Positions 17,442 through 25,920 of a stretch of 40,524 bases of DNA are shown here, piece after piece. The notes beneath the pieces were generated by a model. It did no database searches and was not told where the DNA came from. It saw nothing but the letters and a program-made list of their open reading frames with translations. The translations under genes and the position numbers were made by a program. The number at the start of each line of letters is the position of its first letter. The first letter of the stretch is position 1. Source of the DNA: Pseudomonadota bacterium (GTDB lineage: Bacteria > Pseudomonadota > Gammaproteobacteria > Burkholderiales > REEB80); assembly GCA_028873515.1 (NCBI GenBank), contig JAGWIG010000021.1, positions 1 through 40,524 of the forward strand, in the 5' to 3' direction.

Positions 17442-19205
17442 ATGAATCCATACGGAAAATTGAACAAACCTCTTTTCTGGCGTGCGCTCTGGCAGCTAAC
17501 CATACCCTACTGGCGTTCCGGAGAAAAATGGTTTGCGCGAGGAATGCTTGCCTTCATCGTTGGCATGAACCTCGCCATTGTCTATGTCAATGTGCTCCTG
17601 AACGACTGGAACAATGATTTCTACAATGCCCTGCAGGCTCACAACAAAACCGCTTTTTTTGCAGCACTCTGGAAATTCTGCTGGCTTGCCCTCGCCTATA
17701 TTGTCCTGGCCGTTTATTCAAACTATTTCAGCCAGATGCTACAAATCCGCTGGCGGCGATGGCTCACAACCGATTACCTTGACAACTGGATGCGACGCCA
17801 GACCTACTACCACCTGACCCTGACTTCCAATACAGACAACCCGGACCAACGGATTAGCCAGGATCTTTCAAGCTTTGCAAACTCGACGCTTTCCCTGAGT
17901 CTGGGCCTGCTTTCCTCGGTTGTTACCCTTTTTTCCTTCCTGGCCATTTTATGGCGACTTTCCGGGCTATTAACTATCCCACTGGGCGCTGCTGGAATTT
18001 ACGTCATCAGCGGCTATATGGTCTGGTTTGCCATAGGTTACGCTATAATCGGCAGCTTTTTTACCCATCTCATTGGTCGCCCGCTCATATCGATGAATTT
18101 CCAGCAGCAGCGATTTGAGGCGAATTTCCGTTTTGGGTTGGTACGACTGCGTGAACAGGCCGAAAGTATTGCCCTTTATCGGGGAGAACACCAGGAACGT
18201 TCATTGTTCGGACGACTCTTCGCAGACGTGTTTGGCAATTACTGGCAAATCATGCGCCAGCAGAAAAAGCTCACCTGGTTCACATCAGGCTATAACCAGA
18301 TAGCCATTATTTTTCCTTTTCTTGTGGTGGCACCACGATATTTTACTGGAGCCATCAAACTTGGCGGACTGATGCAAACAGCCATGGCATTTGGTCAGGT
18401 TCAAGGATCCCTGTCCTATCTCGTCAACAGTTATTCAGATATCGCCCAATGGCGTTCAGTCGTAGATCGTCTGATTGGTTTTACCCAGGCAATGGAAACT
18501 GCAAGACTAGGTGAGGTGACAACAGTCCAGCGCTCAAACAATTCAGGAGTACACATCCATGAACTAAAGCTCTGCCTCCCTGATGGCAGGGTATTGCTCG
18601 ATCAGTTAAGCCTCAAGCTAGGCAAGGGAGACACCCTGTTGATATCTGGCCCCTCAGGAAGTGGCAAAAGCACCCTTCTTCGTGCACTTGCAGGTATCTG
18701 GCCCCATGCGAAGGGCCATATCGAGCTTGATGCTGATGCGACCATTCTGTTCCTGCCACAGAAACCCTATCTTCCGCTTGGCAGTCTCAAGGCAGCCCTT
18801 TATTACCCCCTGCCTGTCGCTGATGAAGATGAGGAACTCAAATCGGAACTCGCATTATGTGAACTGGAGCATCTAGTCCCGATGCTGGATGTCACAGACA
18901 ACTGGTCCATCAAGCTTTCGCCGGGTGAGCAGCAGCGTATGGCTTTCCTGCGATTATTTCTGGTCAAACCGGATATCGCTTTTCTGGATGAAGCCAGTTC
19001 GGCACTTGATGAGAAACTGGAAGCAAAGCTTTATGACCGGGTCAGGGAAAAATTACCCAACCTCATCCTGGTCAGTATTGGCCATAGAAGCACCCTTTCT
19101 GCATGGCATGAATTGCGCCTGGAACTTGATGGGCACGGTGGCTGGTCACTTCTTGGTGTTAATGGAGATAAAGTCGAACCACAAATCGGCATCGGCAATG
19201 CCTGA
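17442..19205 (+). CDS. ABC transporter, fused membrane and ATPase domains (YddA/SbmA-like)
   Basis: 587 residues. The N-terminal half is an ABC_membrane_2 (SbmA/BacA-like) domain of about six spans with the family motif LNDWNNDFYNALQ near residue 53. The C-terminal half is a nucleotide-binding domain with Walker A GPSGSGKSTLL, signature LSPGEQQRMAF, Walker B IAFLDEASSALDE and a switch histidine in SIGHRS. SbmA/YddA-type transporters move peptides or, in the ABCD-related branch, acyl/B12-type substrates; the substrate here is unknown. No strong ribosome-binding site precedes the ATG. The stop codon directly abuts the stop of the convergent histidine kinase with no base between. Confidence 0.88.
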   Translation: MNPYGKLNKPLFWRALWQLTIPYWRSGEKWFARGMLAFIVGMNLAIVYVNVLLNDWNNDFYNALQAHNKTAFFAALWKFCWLALAYIVLAVYSNYFSQMLQIRWRRWLTTDYLDNWMRRQTYYHLTLTSNTDNPDQRISQDLSSFANSTLSLSLGLLSSVVTLFSFLAILWRLSGLLTIPLGAAGIYVISGYMVWFAIGYAIIGSFFTHLIGRPLISMNFQQQRFEANFRFGLVRLREQAESIALYRGEHQERSLFGRLFADVFGNYWQIMRQQKKLTWFTSGYNQIAIIFPFLVVAPRYFTGAIKLGGLMQTAMAFGQVQGSLSYLVNSYSDIAQWRSVVDRLIGFTQAMETARLGEVTTVQRSNNSGVHIHELKLCLPDGRVLLDQLSLKLGKGDTLLISGPSGSGKSTLLRALAGIWPHAKGHIELDADATILFLPQKPYLPLGSLKAALYYPLPVADEDEELKSELALCELEHLVPMLDVTDNWSIKLSPGEQQRMAFLRLFLVKPDIAFLDEASSALDEKLEAKLYDRVREKLPNLILVSIGHRSTLSAWHELRLELDGHGGWSLLGVNGDKVEPQIGIGNA

Positions 19206-20522
19206 CTACAGAGGCGGAAACCACACGCTTACTCTTAAACCTCCCATTGCTGAATCGCCAAGGGTAATGCAGGCGTGATGATCCTCACAGATGTTTTTGA
19301 CGATGGCTAACCCCAACCCACTCCCGGTCACGCTACTACCCAAACACCGGTAAAACCGGTCAAACACCCTTTCCCGCTCCGTCTCAGGTATTCCTGGACC
19401 AGAATCTGCAACCCACAGAAGCACCCCATTCCGATCGCCTTGAGAAACACCTGCCTCGACCTTGCCATCCTTTGGGGTATAACGGATCGCATTATCCAGA
19501 AGATTGTTGAGCAGTACCAGAATACTTTCCTCATCGGCAAGAATGGGCAAGGGAAGAACTTCACCCCTGGTCATTTCAATACCCTTGGCATCCGCAAGAG
19601 GGGCAAGATCGGTCATACACCTGTGTAAAAGTTTCCCAAGCCCGATAGACGTTTTAGCCTGCCGGGACCGCATTTTTGGATCCAGCCTTGACAGAGTCAG
19701 AAGCTGCTGCACCAGATGGGCGGAACGACGGATGCCACCTTTGAGCTGGGTCAGGGCCTGACGACGCTCCCTGTCATCCGTCGCCCGCTCAACAATTTGA
19801 GCCTGCAACTGTACCGCAGCCAGAGGGGTGCGCAATTCATGGGCAGCATCTGCAGTAAACCTGCGCTGCGTTTCCAGCGCCTCCCCCAGCCGTTTCAACA
19901 AATCATTCAACGCTTCGACCATGGGCCTGATTTCCTGGGGAAGGTCCACTTCAGGCAACGGATCCAGGACATATGAATCCCGTATTTTAAGTGAACGGGT
20001 AATTTTGGCCAACGGCTGCATCCCTTTACCCACTGCAATCCAGATAAGAACCGCAAGAACAGGGATAAGCCCCAGAAGCTGCCAGGCAATCTGCATGGCC
20101 ATATCTGCTGCAAGCTCTTCACGGGCGCTGATGGCCTGGGCTACTTCCACCCTTCGATAGTGATTCCGGGTCACATATATCCGGTAACGGGTCTTACCGA
20201 TAGGCATTTCGCTATAACCGGATGGCAAACCCTGGGGAAGAGGAAGTGCCGGGCGCGAAGCATAAAGCAGGCGTCCCTTCACAGTACGGACCTCAGCGAT
20301 AATATCATCATCCCTGTCAGCGCTTGGGCCGGTATTTTCCCCTTCCAGCACATTAGGCCGCGGCTCATGCAGCAGAAGTATTGCAACCTGCTTGAGCTGA
20401 TAATCAAACAGATCATCAATCTGGTGATCAGCACGAATACCGGTCGCAACAGTCGCAATCCCGACGGCTACAACCAGGGCAGATAAAAGCCATAACAGTA
20501 ATCGATTGCGTATGGAAGTCAA
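19206..20522 (-). CDS. Sensor histidine kinase, QseC/PmrB-like
   Basis: 438 residues. Transmembrane helices lie at about 8-28 and 145-165, enclosing a periplasmic sensor loop of about 115 residues. The kinase core has the phospho-accepting His228 in FTADAAHELRTPLAAV, the N box LLNNLLDNAIRY, a G1 box VADSGPGIPE and a G2 box GSGLGLAIV. The layout and the partner place it in the QseC/PmrB/TctE group. Its ligand cannot be told. The start overlaps the response regulator stop by 4 bp (ATGA), so the pair is translationally coupled. Confidence 0.93.
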   Translation of the reverse strand: MTSIRNRLLLWLLSALVVAVGIATVATGIRADHQIDDLFDYQLKQVAILLLHEPRPNVLEGENTGPSADRDDDIIAEVRTVKGRLLYASRPALPLPQGLPSGYSEMPIGKTRYRIYVTRNHYRRVEVAQAISAREELAADMAMQIAWQLLGLIPVLAVLIWIAVGKGMQPLAKITRSLKIRDSYVLDPLPEVDLPQEIRPMVEALNDLLKRLGEALETQRRFTADAAHELRTPLAAVQLQAQIVERATDDRERRQALTQLKGGIRRSAHLVQQLLTLSRLDPKMRSRQAKTSIGLGKLLHRCMTDLAPLADAKGIEMTRGEVLPLPILADEESILVLLNNLLDNAIRYTPKDGKVEAGVSQGDRNGVLLWVADSGPGIPETERERVFDRFYRCLGSSVTGSGLGLAIVKNICEDHHACITLGDSAMGGLRVSVWFPPL

Positions 20523-21178
20523 ACCAGGCTCAACATGTATCCGACCCCGCGCACATTCCGGATGACCTTTTGGCCAAGTTTACGGCGCAGATTATGAATA
20601 TGCACTTCAATGGCATTACTGCCTACCTCTTCCCCCCAGCCATACACACGACTCTCCAGCTGTTCTCGAGACAATACGGCGCCAGGTCGCTCAAGCAGTA
20701 CCTCAAGCACCCCGATTTCCCTGGCAGACAGGACCACGGCCGCCCCCTTGTAGCTGACTTCGCGCGTTACCGGATTAAAAACCAGCTCGCCCACCCTGAT
20801 ATCGCTCTCGGTACGTCCAGCCTGACGGCGGAACAGTGCGCGAATACGTGCTGAAAGCTCATCCAGATCAAAGGGCTTCACCAGATAATCATCAGCACCG
20901 CCATCCAGACCCTGCACCCGTTCACTAATGGCATCATGGGCAGTAAGGATAATTATGGGAACATGATTGCCCTGCCGACGCCACGTGGACAGGAGTTCGA
21001 GGCCGGATTTTTTCGGCAGCCCCAGATCCAGCAGTACCATGGCATAAGTTTCAGTTTCCATGGCCAGTTCTGCTGCACGGCCATCCTGTACCCAGTCTAT
21101 CGTGAACCCATCCTGGCGCAGCCCAAGGCGTACGCTCTCCCCTATCATCAGATCGTCTTCAACCAGCAAGATACGCAT
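20519..21178 (-). CDS. OmpR-family response regulator, QseB/PmrA-like
   Basis: 219 residues. The receiver domain has the acidic pair Glu8/Asp9-Asp10 (LLVEDD), the phospho-acceptor Asp51 in VLLDLGLP, a Thr in ILTAHD and Lys101 in LVKPFD. The C-terminal winged helix (about 128-219) ends in the usual VRGVGYML. It pairs with the overlapping histidine kinase. The 60 bases before the start contain two tandem hairpins. The nearby ABC exporter and envelope genes would suit an envelope-stress or antimicrobial-peptide response, but that is inference. Confidence 0.95.
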   Translation of the reverse strand: MRILLVEDDLMIGESVRLGLRQDGFTIDWVQDGRAAELAMETETYAMVLLDLGLPKKSGLELLSTWRRQGNHVPIIILTAHDAISERVQGLDGGADDYLVKPFDLDELSARIRALFRRQAGRTESDIRVGELVFNPVTREVSYKGAAVVLSAREIGVLEVLLERPGAVLSREQLESRVYGWGEEVGSNAIEVHIHNLRRKLGQKVIRNVRGVGYMLSLV

Positions 21179-21198
21179 GATTCACACTCTCTCACTTA

Positions 21199-21237
21199 CC
21201 ATCCTTAACGGATGGCTCCAACCCGTTTTATGGAGCC
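21199..21237 (-). promoter_or_regulatory. Two tandem hairpins in the response-regulator leader
   Basis: CCATCC-TTAAC-GGATGG (21199-21215) and GGCTCCA-N10-TGGAGCC (21214-21220 with 21231-21237) lie back to back, 21-59 bp upstream of the response-regulator start. No T-run follows on the minus strand, so they are not a simple terminator for the upstream protease gene. They could be operators or leader RNA structures. Confidence 0.35.
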
Positions 21238-21400
21238 CGGCTTGTTCACGCACGGGTGTTGCCTGCTTTTTTATCGAGGACCGTCATGTGTAACGAAAAC
21301 CCCAATTTTATGGAAAGCCTGGGCCAGTTATCAATCCCTGTGAATGATTAAAAAATCAACTCCGCCACAACCTTCGCATCGAATAGGGTATTACTGACCC

Positions 21401-21967
21401 CTACCCCTTTTCAATCACGAAAAATCTGATGATGGGCCATCCTGCTTCTAACTGCATTCCAATCCAGAAGACAAAACCAATCGTAAAAAGAGCTTCCAGA
21501 AACATCATGAAAGTCTGCCCCCATAAAGGCAGGACCCTGAGGCTTCGGACAAAATTCCACCCGTCAAAAGGGGGCAAAGGGAGGAGGTTGAGACAGCCAA
21601 GCAGCATATTTATTGCGATGAAGCCCTGAATCTGCCTCTGATCACTGGAACTACCCAGATGTTTACCCAGAATCAGGGTGAAAAATATTGCACAAAGAAA
21701 ATTGGCAACAGGGCCTGAAAGGGAAAGGAATAGTAAACCGAATCTGCCCAGATGGCTGGAATCACCCGCATCAATGACCGCCTGTCCTCCAAGGGGTAAA
21801 AGATGAATATCCCATTTACCCAGTCTAAAAAGCCGCAAGCCTACGCCAAACACAAAATTCCGTGGAGACAGCCGATACCAGGACAGAGCCGATGCATGGC
21901 CCATTTCATGCACCAGAAGCGCTACAAAAAGCAGCATCAGCATTTGTGCCCATTGCCATTCTACCAT
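21401..21967 (-). CDS. Site-2-type membrane zinc metalloprotease (peptidase M50)
   Basis: 188 residues from the ATG at 21967. An in-frame ATG at 22102 would add 45 residues with no membrane or family character, while the shorter start has AAGGGG upstream. The zinc motif HEMGH (His20, Glu21, His24) lies in the first membrane helix. The distal NLLPLPPFDG holds the third ligand, Asp135. These match the compact M50 family of intramembrane proteases, which cut membrane proteins such as anti-sigma factors; the substrate is unknown. No PDZ domain is present. It is 222 bp upstream of the two-component system, on the same strand. Confidence 0.85.
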   Translation of the reverse strand: MVEWQWAQMLMLLFVALLVHEMGHASALSWYRLSPRNFVFGVGLRLFRLGKWDIHLLPLGGQAVIDAGDSSHLGRFGLLFLSLSGPVANFLCAIFFTLILGKHLGSSSDQRQIQGFIAINMLLGCLNLLPLPPFDGWNFVRSLRVLPLWGQTFMMFLEALFTIGFVFWIGMQLEAGWPIIRFFVIEKG

Positions 21968-22153
21968 GTGGGCCAACCCCTTCTTCCCTTTTCCAGGAAC
22001 ATGACCAAATGGGGATATTATGCCTGACTCAAAAAAGTTGACATAGCATTCGGCACTTAAAACTGCCTCAAGCCCGATTCGCCTGGCTATTTCTCTCCCC
22101 ATCCCAGTAAAAGCCGATTTCAGTCAGCAGGTAAACCTGCTTAGTACAGAATG

Positions 22154-22195
22154 AAAAAGAGGGAGATCCACATCTGGGATCGTTCCCCCTTTTTA
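22154..22195. terminator. Probable bidirectional terminator
   Basis: An imperfect long stem is flanked by A5 on the left and T5 on the right, with GATCC/GGATC at the tip and a GGG/CCC stretch below. Both strands therefore end in a T-run. On the minus strand it lies after the small secreted protein gene and before the M50 protease. Confidence 0.5.
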
Positions 22196-22269
22196 CTTTG
22201 CTCTCATCCGGTTTAACGGCCCCTGATTTCAGAAGCCAGGAATAGAAGCTGCCTAATCATGGCCTGGTT

Positions 22270-22590
22270 TCAATACGGCCCATGTGCCGGACAGCCGGGA
22301 ACATATATCCCGTTACCATATTTGCATTTTTGTGGTAAAGGCAATCCATCTGATCCATCTTCCTGGATATCGGCACGGGAAATAACCACATTACGATGAA
22401 GTGAACCGGCGTCAGCCTCGGTACGGGAACTGGCAGCAGGATCAGGATTTCCATTCTGGACAAGCTCGATTCCACTCCGTATGACTGGAGCATGTCCCAA
22501 CTGGCTTTCAGCCTGAGCTCCGACACTGAATCCGGTTACGGCCAGAAACATTCCAACTGCCAGGGCAAGTTTTGCATAGTGATGATTCAT
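22270..22590 (-). CDS. Small secreted protein of unknown function
   Basis: 106 residues; not recognised. A clear Sec signal peptide spans residues 1-27 (positive start, hydrophobic core LALAVGMFLAVTGF, cleavage after AQA). The mature part of about 79 residues is polar and ends with a cysteine pair (QKCKYGNGIYVPGCPAHGPY), which could form a disulfide. An AAGGAG ribosome-binding site 7 bp before the ATG supports it as a real gene. It lies between the MFS transporter and the M50 protease on the same strand. A periplasmic or secreted location is inferred. Confidence 0.75.
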   Translation of the reverse strand: MNHHYAKLALAVGMFLAVTGFSVGAQAESQLGHAPVIRSGIELVQNGNPDPAASSRTEADAGSLHRNVVISRADIQEDGSDGLPLPQKCKYGNGIYVPGCPAHGPY

Positions 22591-22732
22591 GATGAACTCC
22601 TTAAAGAAAATTAATGCCCTTGTAGAATAAGGAGCCCAGACTTAACGCTGACTTAACTGCAGTAAAATAATGCGGGAATATTTCGCAAACAGGACAGAAA
22701 GGCTTTCACCCACCCCACCAGGATATAAATCC

Positions 22733-23998
22733 TCAAGAAAACAGTGAAGGATCCGCTGCCTGGAAAATACCCAGGTAAAGTGCAAGATAGCCAGCCTGAA
22801 AGGCCATGGCAACGAAAAATGGCGTAAGCAGCATGCCACTGCTATAAAACAGGCCAGCAGCCAACGGTCCGATAGCCCGTGGAATCTGTACGGAGATATT
22901 ATTGAAAGTAGCGGCCAGCCCCCGGCGATGTGCACGCACAAGGCTGATGCTGAAGGCCTGCCGGGCTCCGGCAGTTCCAAGGTTGCACGCAGCCCGGAGA
23001 ATATAAAACAGCGAAGCAAGCCAGTACACCGGGGCCAGGGGAATCAATGCAAGCAGGATGAGACCTATGAGTCGCAATGTAACCACTGCACGGATCATCC
23101 CTATCCTATGGGTCAGGTGCCCACTAAAGACTGAACTAAGACCTGCCAGCAAAAAACTCAATCCGATCACCGGGCCTATCGCCAGTGGTCCTTCCCCAAA
23201 CCGGATGGCAAACCAGTAGGCAATCATGGGGCCCACCAATCCAATACCGATGCCGTTAAGGCTATTGATGGCTGCAAGTTTCATCAACTGGCGGTTTTCA
23301 TGAATATCTTTTTGCCTCGACTCCTGAAGCCCTGCAATTTCGCTTCGGGATAATTTCACATCTTCCGCTAACCAGATGAACACCAGGCTCATAAGCGAAC
23401 CTAACAACACAATCAGGAACAGGGGCCGGAAAGCAAGCGCTCCAGTAAGCCTGCCTGACCAAACTTCAGGCAGCATGGCCAGGAAAGCTCCAAAAGCCAT
23501 GCCACAGAAACTGATTGCCGTATTGATGCTATAGACCCATCCCCTTTCACGTTCAGCCACCACCTGTGCAATCCAGGACTGCTCCAGCGGAGCAAAAGGA
23601 CCGGCACTGCCATTGCCTCCACGACCATAACCCCCGGCCACGGCCGCCATAACCAGCAGCGGGGGGTATGCCGTCAGGAACGCTACGCCGGCAGCTGCAA
23701 CCTGGACAACTTCATAAACCAGGAGAAAATGCTTACGGCCCAGCCGGTCGCTCAACGGGCCTACCAGCAGACTGAGCAGGGCGCCCAGCAGCAGCCCGGA
23801 CATCAAGACACTCCCAATAACCGGTGCAGTCCAGTGCATGGCCTTGAGATAAAGCGAAAAATCAACAAACAGGGCACCCTGACCCAGACTTCGGCACGCG
23901 CGCGAGGCCATCAGCAGCTTGGCATTACGATGAACAGGTCTGAAAAAATTCATGGCTCTACCGGAAAAACAGGCCTTGGTTTCTTTAACTGCGCCCAT
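22733..23998 (-). CDS. Major facilitator superfamily transporter
   Basis: 421 residues with about twelve hydrophobic spans. The loop 2-3 motif GPLSDRLGRKHFLL is the MFS signature, and a related GHLTHRIG occurs in the second half. The central loop is charged (ESRQKDIHENRQ). MFS proteins of this kind export drugs or move small metabolites by proton coupling; the substrate is not evident. The start is uncertain: ATG 23998 and ATG 23953 both lack a good ribosome-binding site, and the second gives the more usual short N-terminus (MNFFRPVHRNAK). Confidence 0.85.
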   Translation of the reverse strand: MGAVKETKACFSGRAMNFFRPVHRNAKLLMASRACRSLGQGALFVDFSLYLKAMHWTAPVIGSVLMSGLLLGALLSLLVGPLSDRLGRKHFLLVYEVVQVAAAGVAFLTAYPPLLVMAAVAGGYGRGGNGSAGPFAPLEQSWIAQVVAERERGWVYSINTAISFCGMAFGAFLAMLPEVWSGRLTGALAFRPLFLIVLLGSLMSLVFIWLAEDVKLSRSEIAGLQESRQKDIHENRQLMKLAAINSLNGIGIGLVGPMIAYWFAIRFGEGPLAIGPVIGLSFLLAGLSSVFSGHLTHRIGMIRAVVTLRLIGLILLALIPLAPVYWLASLFYILRAACNLGTAGARQAFSISLVRAHRRGLAATFNNISVQIPRAIGPLAAGLFYSSGMLLTPFFVAMAFQAGYLALYLGIFQAADPSLFS

Positions 23999-24245
23999 AG
24001 CCTGATTGGCGCGGGCCCATTATCCTGAAACAATGGGACTCCAGAAGCTGACTCAATCAGTATAACAAATCAACAGCATCAGATTGTGATCTGAAATCCA
24101 CTCTGGAAAACTGGATATCCTGAAGTGTTCGAACAAGGATTTGACCTTGCCTTAAGGAGTTTTCGGACCCGATGCGGGCACCCGTGAACAGATTGTAGAT
24201 GGACTGGCGATGAAATCACCCTGGATAGCTGGCCGCGAACGTCCA

Positions 24246-24273
24246 AGAAAAAACCCCAACAGGGTTGGGGTTT
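24246..24273 (-). terminator. Rho-independent terminator of tRNA-Lys
   Basis: On the minus strand AACCCCAAC-CCT-GTTGGGGTT is followed directly by T6. It starts 6 bp past the tRNA 3' end. Confidence 0.85.
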
Positions 24274-24278
24274 AATAT

Positions 24279-24353
24279 TGGTAGGGCGGGTGGGGATCGA
24301 ACCCACGACCAATCGGTTAAAAGCCGAGTGCTCTACCGCTGAGCTACCGCCCC
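24279..24353 (-). tRNA. tRNA-Lys (anticodon UUU)
   Basis: 75 nt including an encoded CCA end. The cloverleaf folds well: acceptor GGGGCGG with CCGCCCT (a G-U pair at 1-72), D arm GCTC/GAGC, anticodon loop CTTTTAA giving UUU, T arm GTGGG/CCCAC around TTCGATC. The anticodon stem has a C-U mismatch at 27-43. Its place after queC matches the gene order in other Proteobacteria. Confidence 0.97.
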
Positions 24354-24495
24354 AAAAGATGCCCAGAAACGACCTGATAATTATATACCCTGCCTTTGAT
24401 GCAAACCAGAAAGTCGATCCTTGATCAAAAACCTTCTGGCAAAGAGCGCAATTCTCTGCCGGAATACCCCACCCTGTCAAGTCATGGGACCGCAT

Positions 24496-25170
24496 TTATC
24501 GAGCATCGGCCTGATACCGGGTCGGATCCACAACACCTGCTTCCACAAACCCCTGTGCCCTTAGCCTGCATGAATCACAACGCCCACAGGCATAGCCTGC
24601 TTCATCTGCCTGATAGCAGGAAACAGTGAGGGCATAATTGACGCCCCTCTTCATCCCCTCACCTATGATTCTTGCCTTGGACCAGTTTATAAGCGGGGCA
24701 TGCAGGTGCATTTTCTGGCCTTCGACTCCCGCCTTCGTGGCAAGATTTGCGAGTTTTTCAAAAGCTTCAATAAATTCAGGTCGACAGTCGGGATAGCCTG
24801 AGTAATCCACGGCATTCACACCAATAAAAATATCCCGTGCACCCAGAACTTCTGCATAACCCAGGGCCATAGCCAGCATGATCGTATTCCGGGCAGGAAC
24901 ATAGGTCACCGGAATTCCTGTTGAAGCCCGGGTAGGAATGGCCATACCCGGATCGGTCAGTGCCGAGCCGCCAAACGCACCTAGACTGGCCATGGCTACA
25001 TGATGATGGGCTCCAAAAGCTGCAGCGATTTTCTTTGCTGCATCCAGTTCCGATTCATGGCGCTGGCCATAATTAAGGGACAGGGCATAGCAGGCAAAAT
25101 GTTCTTTTGCCATGGCCAGCACAGTTGTTGAATCCAGCCCACCAGATAGGAGGATGACAGCCTTGTCCAT
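24496..25170 (-). CDS. queC: 7-cyano-7-deazaguanine synthase
   Basis: 224 residues. QueC converts 7-carboxy-7-deazaguanine to preQ0 with ATP and ammonia in the queuosine pathway. The PP-loop SGGLDSTT (9-16) binds ATP. Cys185, 195, 198 and 201 (SCYQ, then CGRCDSC) form the zinc site. [14 protein letters not shown] and the VPARNT block are typical. It lies 26 bp after queE on the same strand, with tRNA-Lys 142 bp downstream. Lysine tRNA is not itself a queuosine target, so the link is positional. Confidence 0.97.
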   Translation of the reverse strand: MDKAVILLSGGLDSTTVLAMAKEHFACYALSLNYGQRHESELDAAKKIAAAFGAHHHVAMASLGAFGGSALTDPGMAIPTRASTGIPVTYVPARNTIMLAMALGYAEVLGARDIFIGVNAVDYSGYPDCRPEFIEAFEKLANLATKAGVEGQKMHLHAPLINWSKARIIGEGMKRGVNYALTVSCYQADEAGYACGRCDSCRLRAQGFVEAGVVDPTRYQADAR

Positions 25171-25196
25171 TGTTTTCCTGAAACGTTATTGACTCA

Positions 25197-25838
25197 TCAA
25201 TGCCCGGGAGCTTCACCCCAGAACAGCTTATGTAGCTGAATCTGCATCCGTACCTCAAGATGGTCACGCAGGATCCATTCCGCAAGCCTCAAGGCGGGCA
25301 GTTGCTCATAAACCGGTGAAAACAGGACTGGAGCGATTTCAGCCAAACGCCTTGAATACAGCAAATCACGTGCCCAGAGGTAATCAGCTTCATCACACAG
25401 CACAAACTTGATTTCATCACTCATGTGAAGCAACGCAAGATTGCCCCAGTTGTTTTTTTCAGCCTCACCGGAGCCAGGTGTCTTGATATCCATGATACGC
25501 GATACCCGTTTATCCACCGGACCAATATCCATCGCCCCACTGGTTTCCAGGGAAACAGAGTAATTTGCATCACAAAGGCACTCCAGAAGAGGTAAACACC
25601 CTTTCTGGGCAAGCGGCTCTCCCCCGGTTACCGTGACATAATGTGCGGGGTAGCCAGCCACTTTTTCCAGCACGTCCTCCACAGTCATCATTGAGCCACC
25701 GTGAAAGGCATATGCCGTATCACAATACCCACAGCGTAATGGACAGCCCGTCAGACGCACGAATACAGTCGGCAGGCCCATGCGGCTGGTTTCTCCCTGC
25801 AGGGAATAAAAAATTTCATGTACCCGGACTGAAGACAA
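25197..25838 (-). CDS. queE: 7-carboxy-7-deazaguanine synthase, radical SAM
   Basis: 213 residues. QueE rearranges 6-carboxytetrahydropterin to 7-carboxy-7-deazaguanine. The radical-SAM cluster cysteines are 32, 36 and 39 (CPLRCGYC). EIFYSLQGET at the start, VTGGEPL, and HKLFWG near the end are family blocks. The start is TTG, with GGAG 7 bp upstream and no better codon nearby, so weak translation initiation is likely. It forms an operon with queC. Confidence 0.95.
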   Translation of the reverse strand: MSSVRVHEIFYSLQGETSRMGLPTVFVRLTGCPLRCGYCDTAYAFHGGSMMTVEDVLEKVAGYPAHYVTVTGGEPLAQKGCLPLLECLCDANYSVSLETSGAMDIGPVDKRVSRIMDIKTPGSGEAEKNNWGNLALLHMSDEIKFVLCDEADYLWARDLLYSRRLAEIAPVLFSPVYEQLPALRLAEWILRDHLEVRMQIQLHKLFWGEAPGH

Positions 25839-25867
25839 AAAAAGACTCCGACCCTCGAAATGAGGCC

Positions 25868-25918
25868 ATTATAATCAAGATTGGTGCAGACTGCCCCTCC
25901 CCTCCCGGGAAGGGGCAG
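25868..25918 (-). promoter_or_regulatory. Hairpin after cpoB and possible queE promoter
   Basis: An 8-bp inverted repeat (CTGCCCCT 25891-25898, AGGGGCAG 25911-25918) lies 3 bp past the cpoB stop. It lacks a T-run, so it may stabilise the tol mRNA end or act as a weak terminator. Just downstream on the minus strand is a perfect TATAAT (25868-25873), 29 bp before queE, with no good -35. Confidence 0.4.
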
Positions 25919-25920
25919 AA

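Noticed and set aside
21968-22102. 45-residue N-terminal extension of the M50 protease
   Set aside because: It has no family features; the later ATG at 21967 has a ribosome-binding site and starts at the first membrane helix.
24134-24149. tRNA T-arm-like hairpin (CAAGG and CCTTG around a T-loop-like string, minus strand) near tRNA-Lys
   Set aside because: The loop is one base short, and no acceptor, D or anticodon arms can be built around it. At most it is a decayed tRNA.
24079-24495. 138-codon open frame on the minus strand
   Set aside because: It runs through the tRNA-Lys gene and its terminator.
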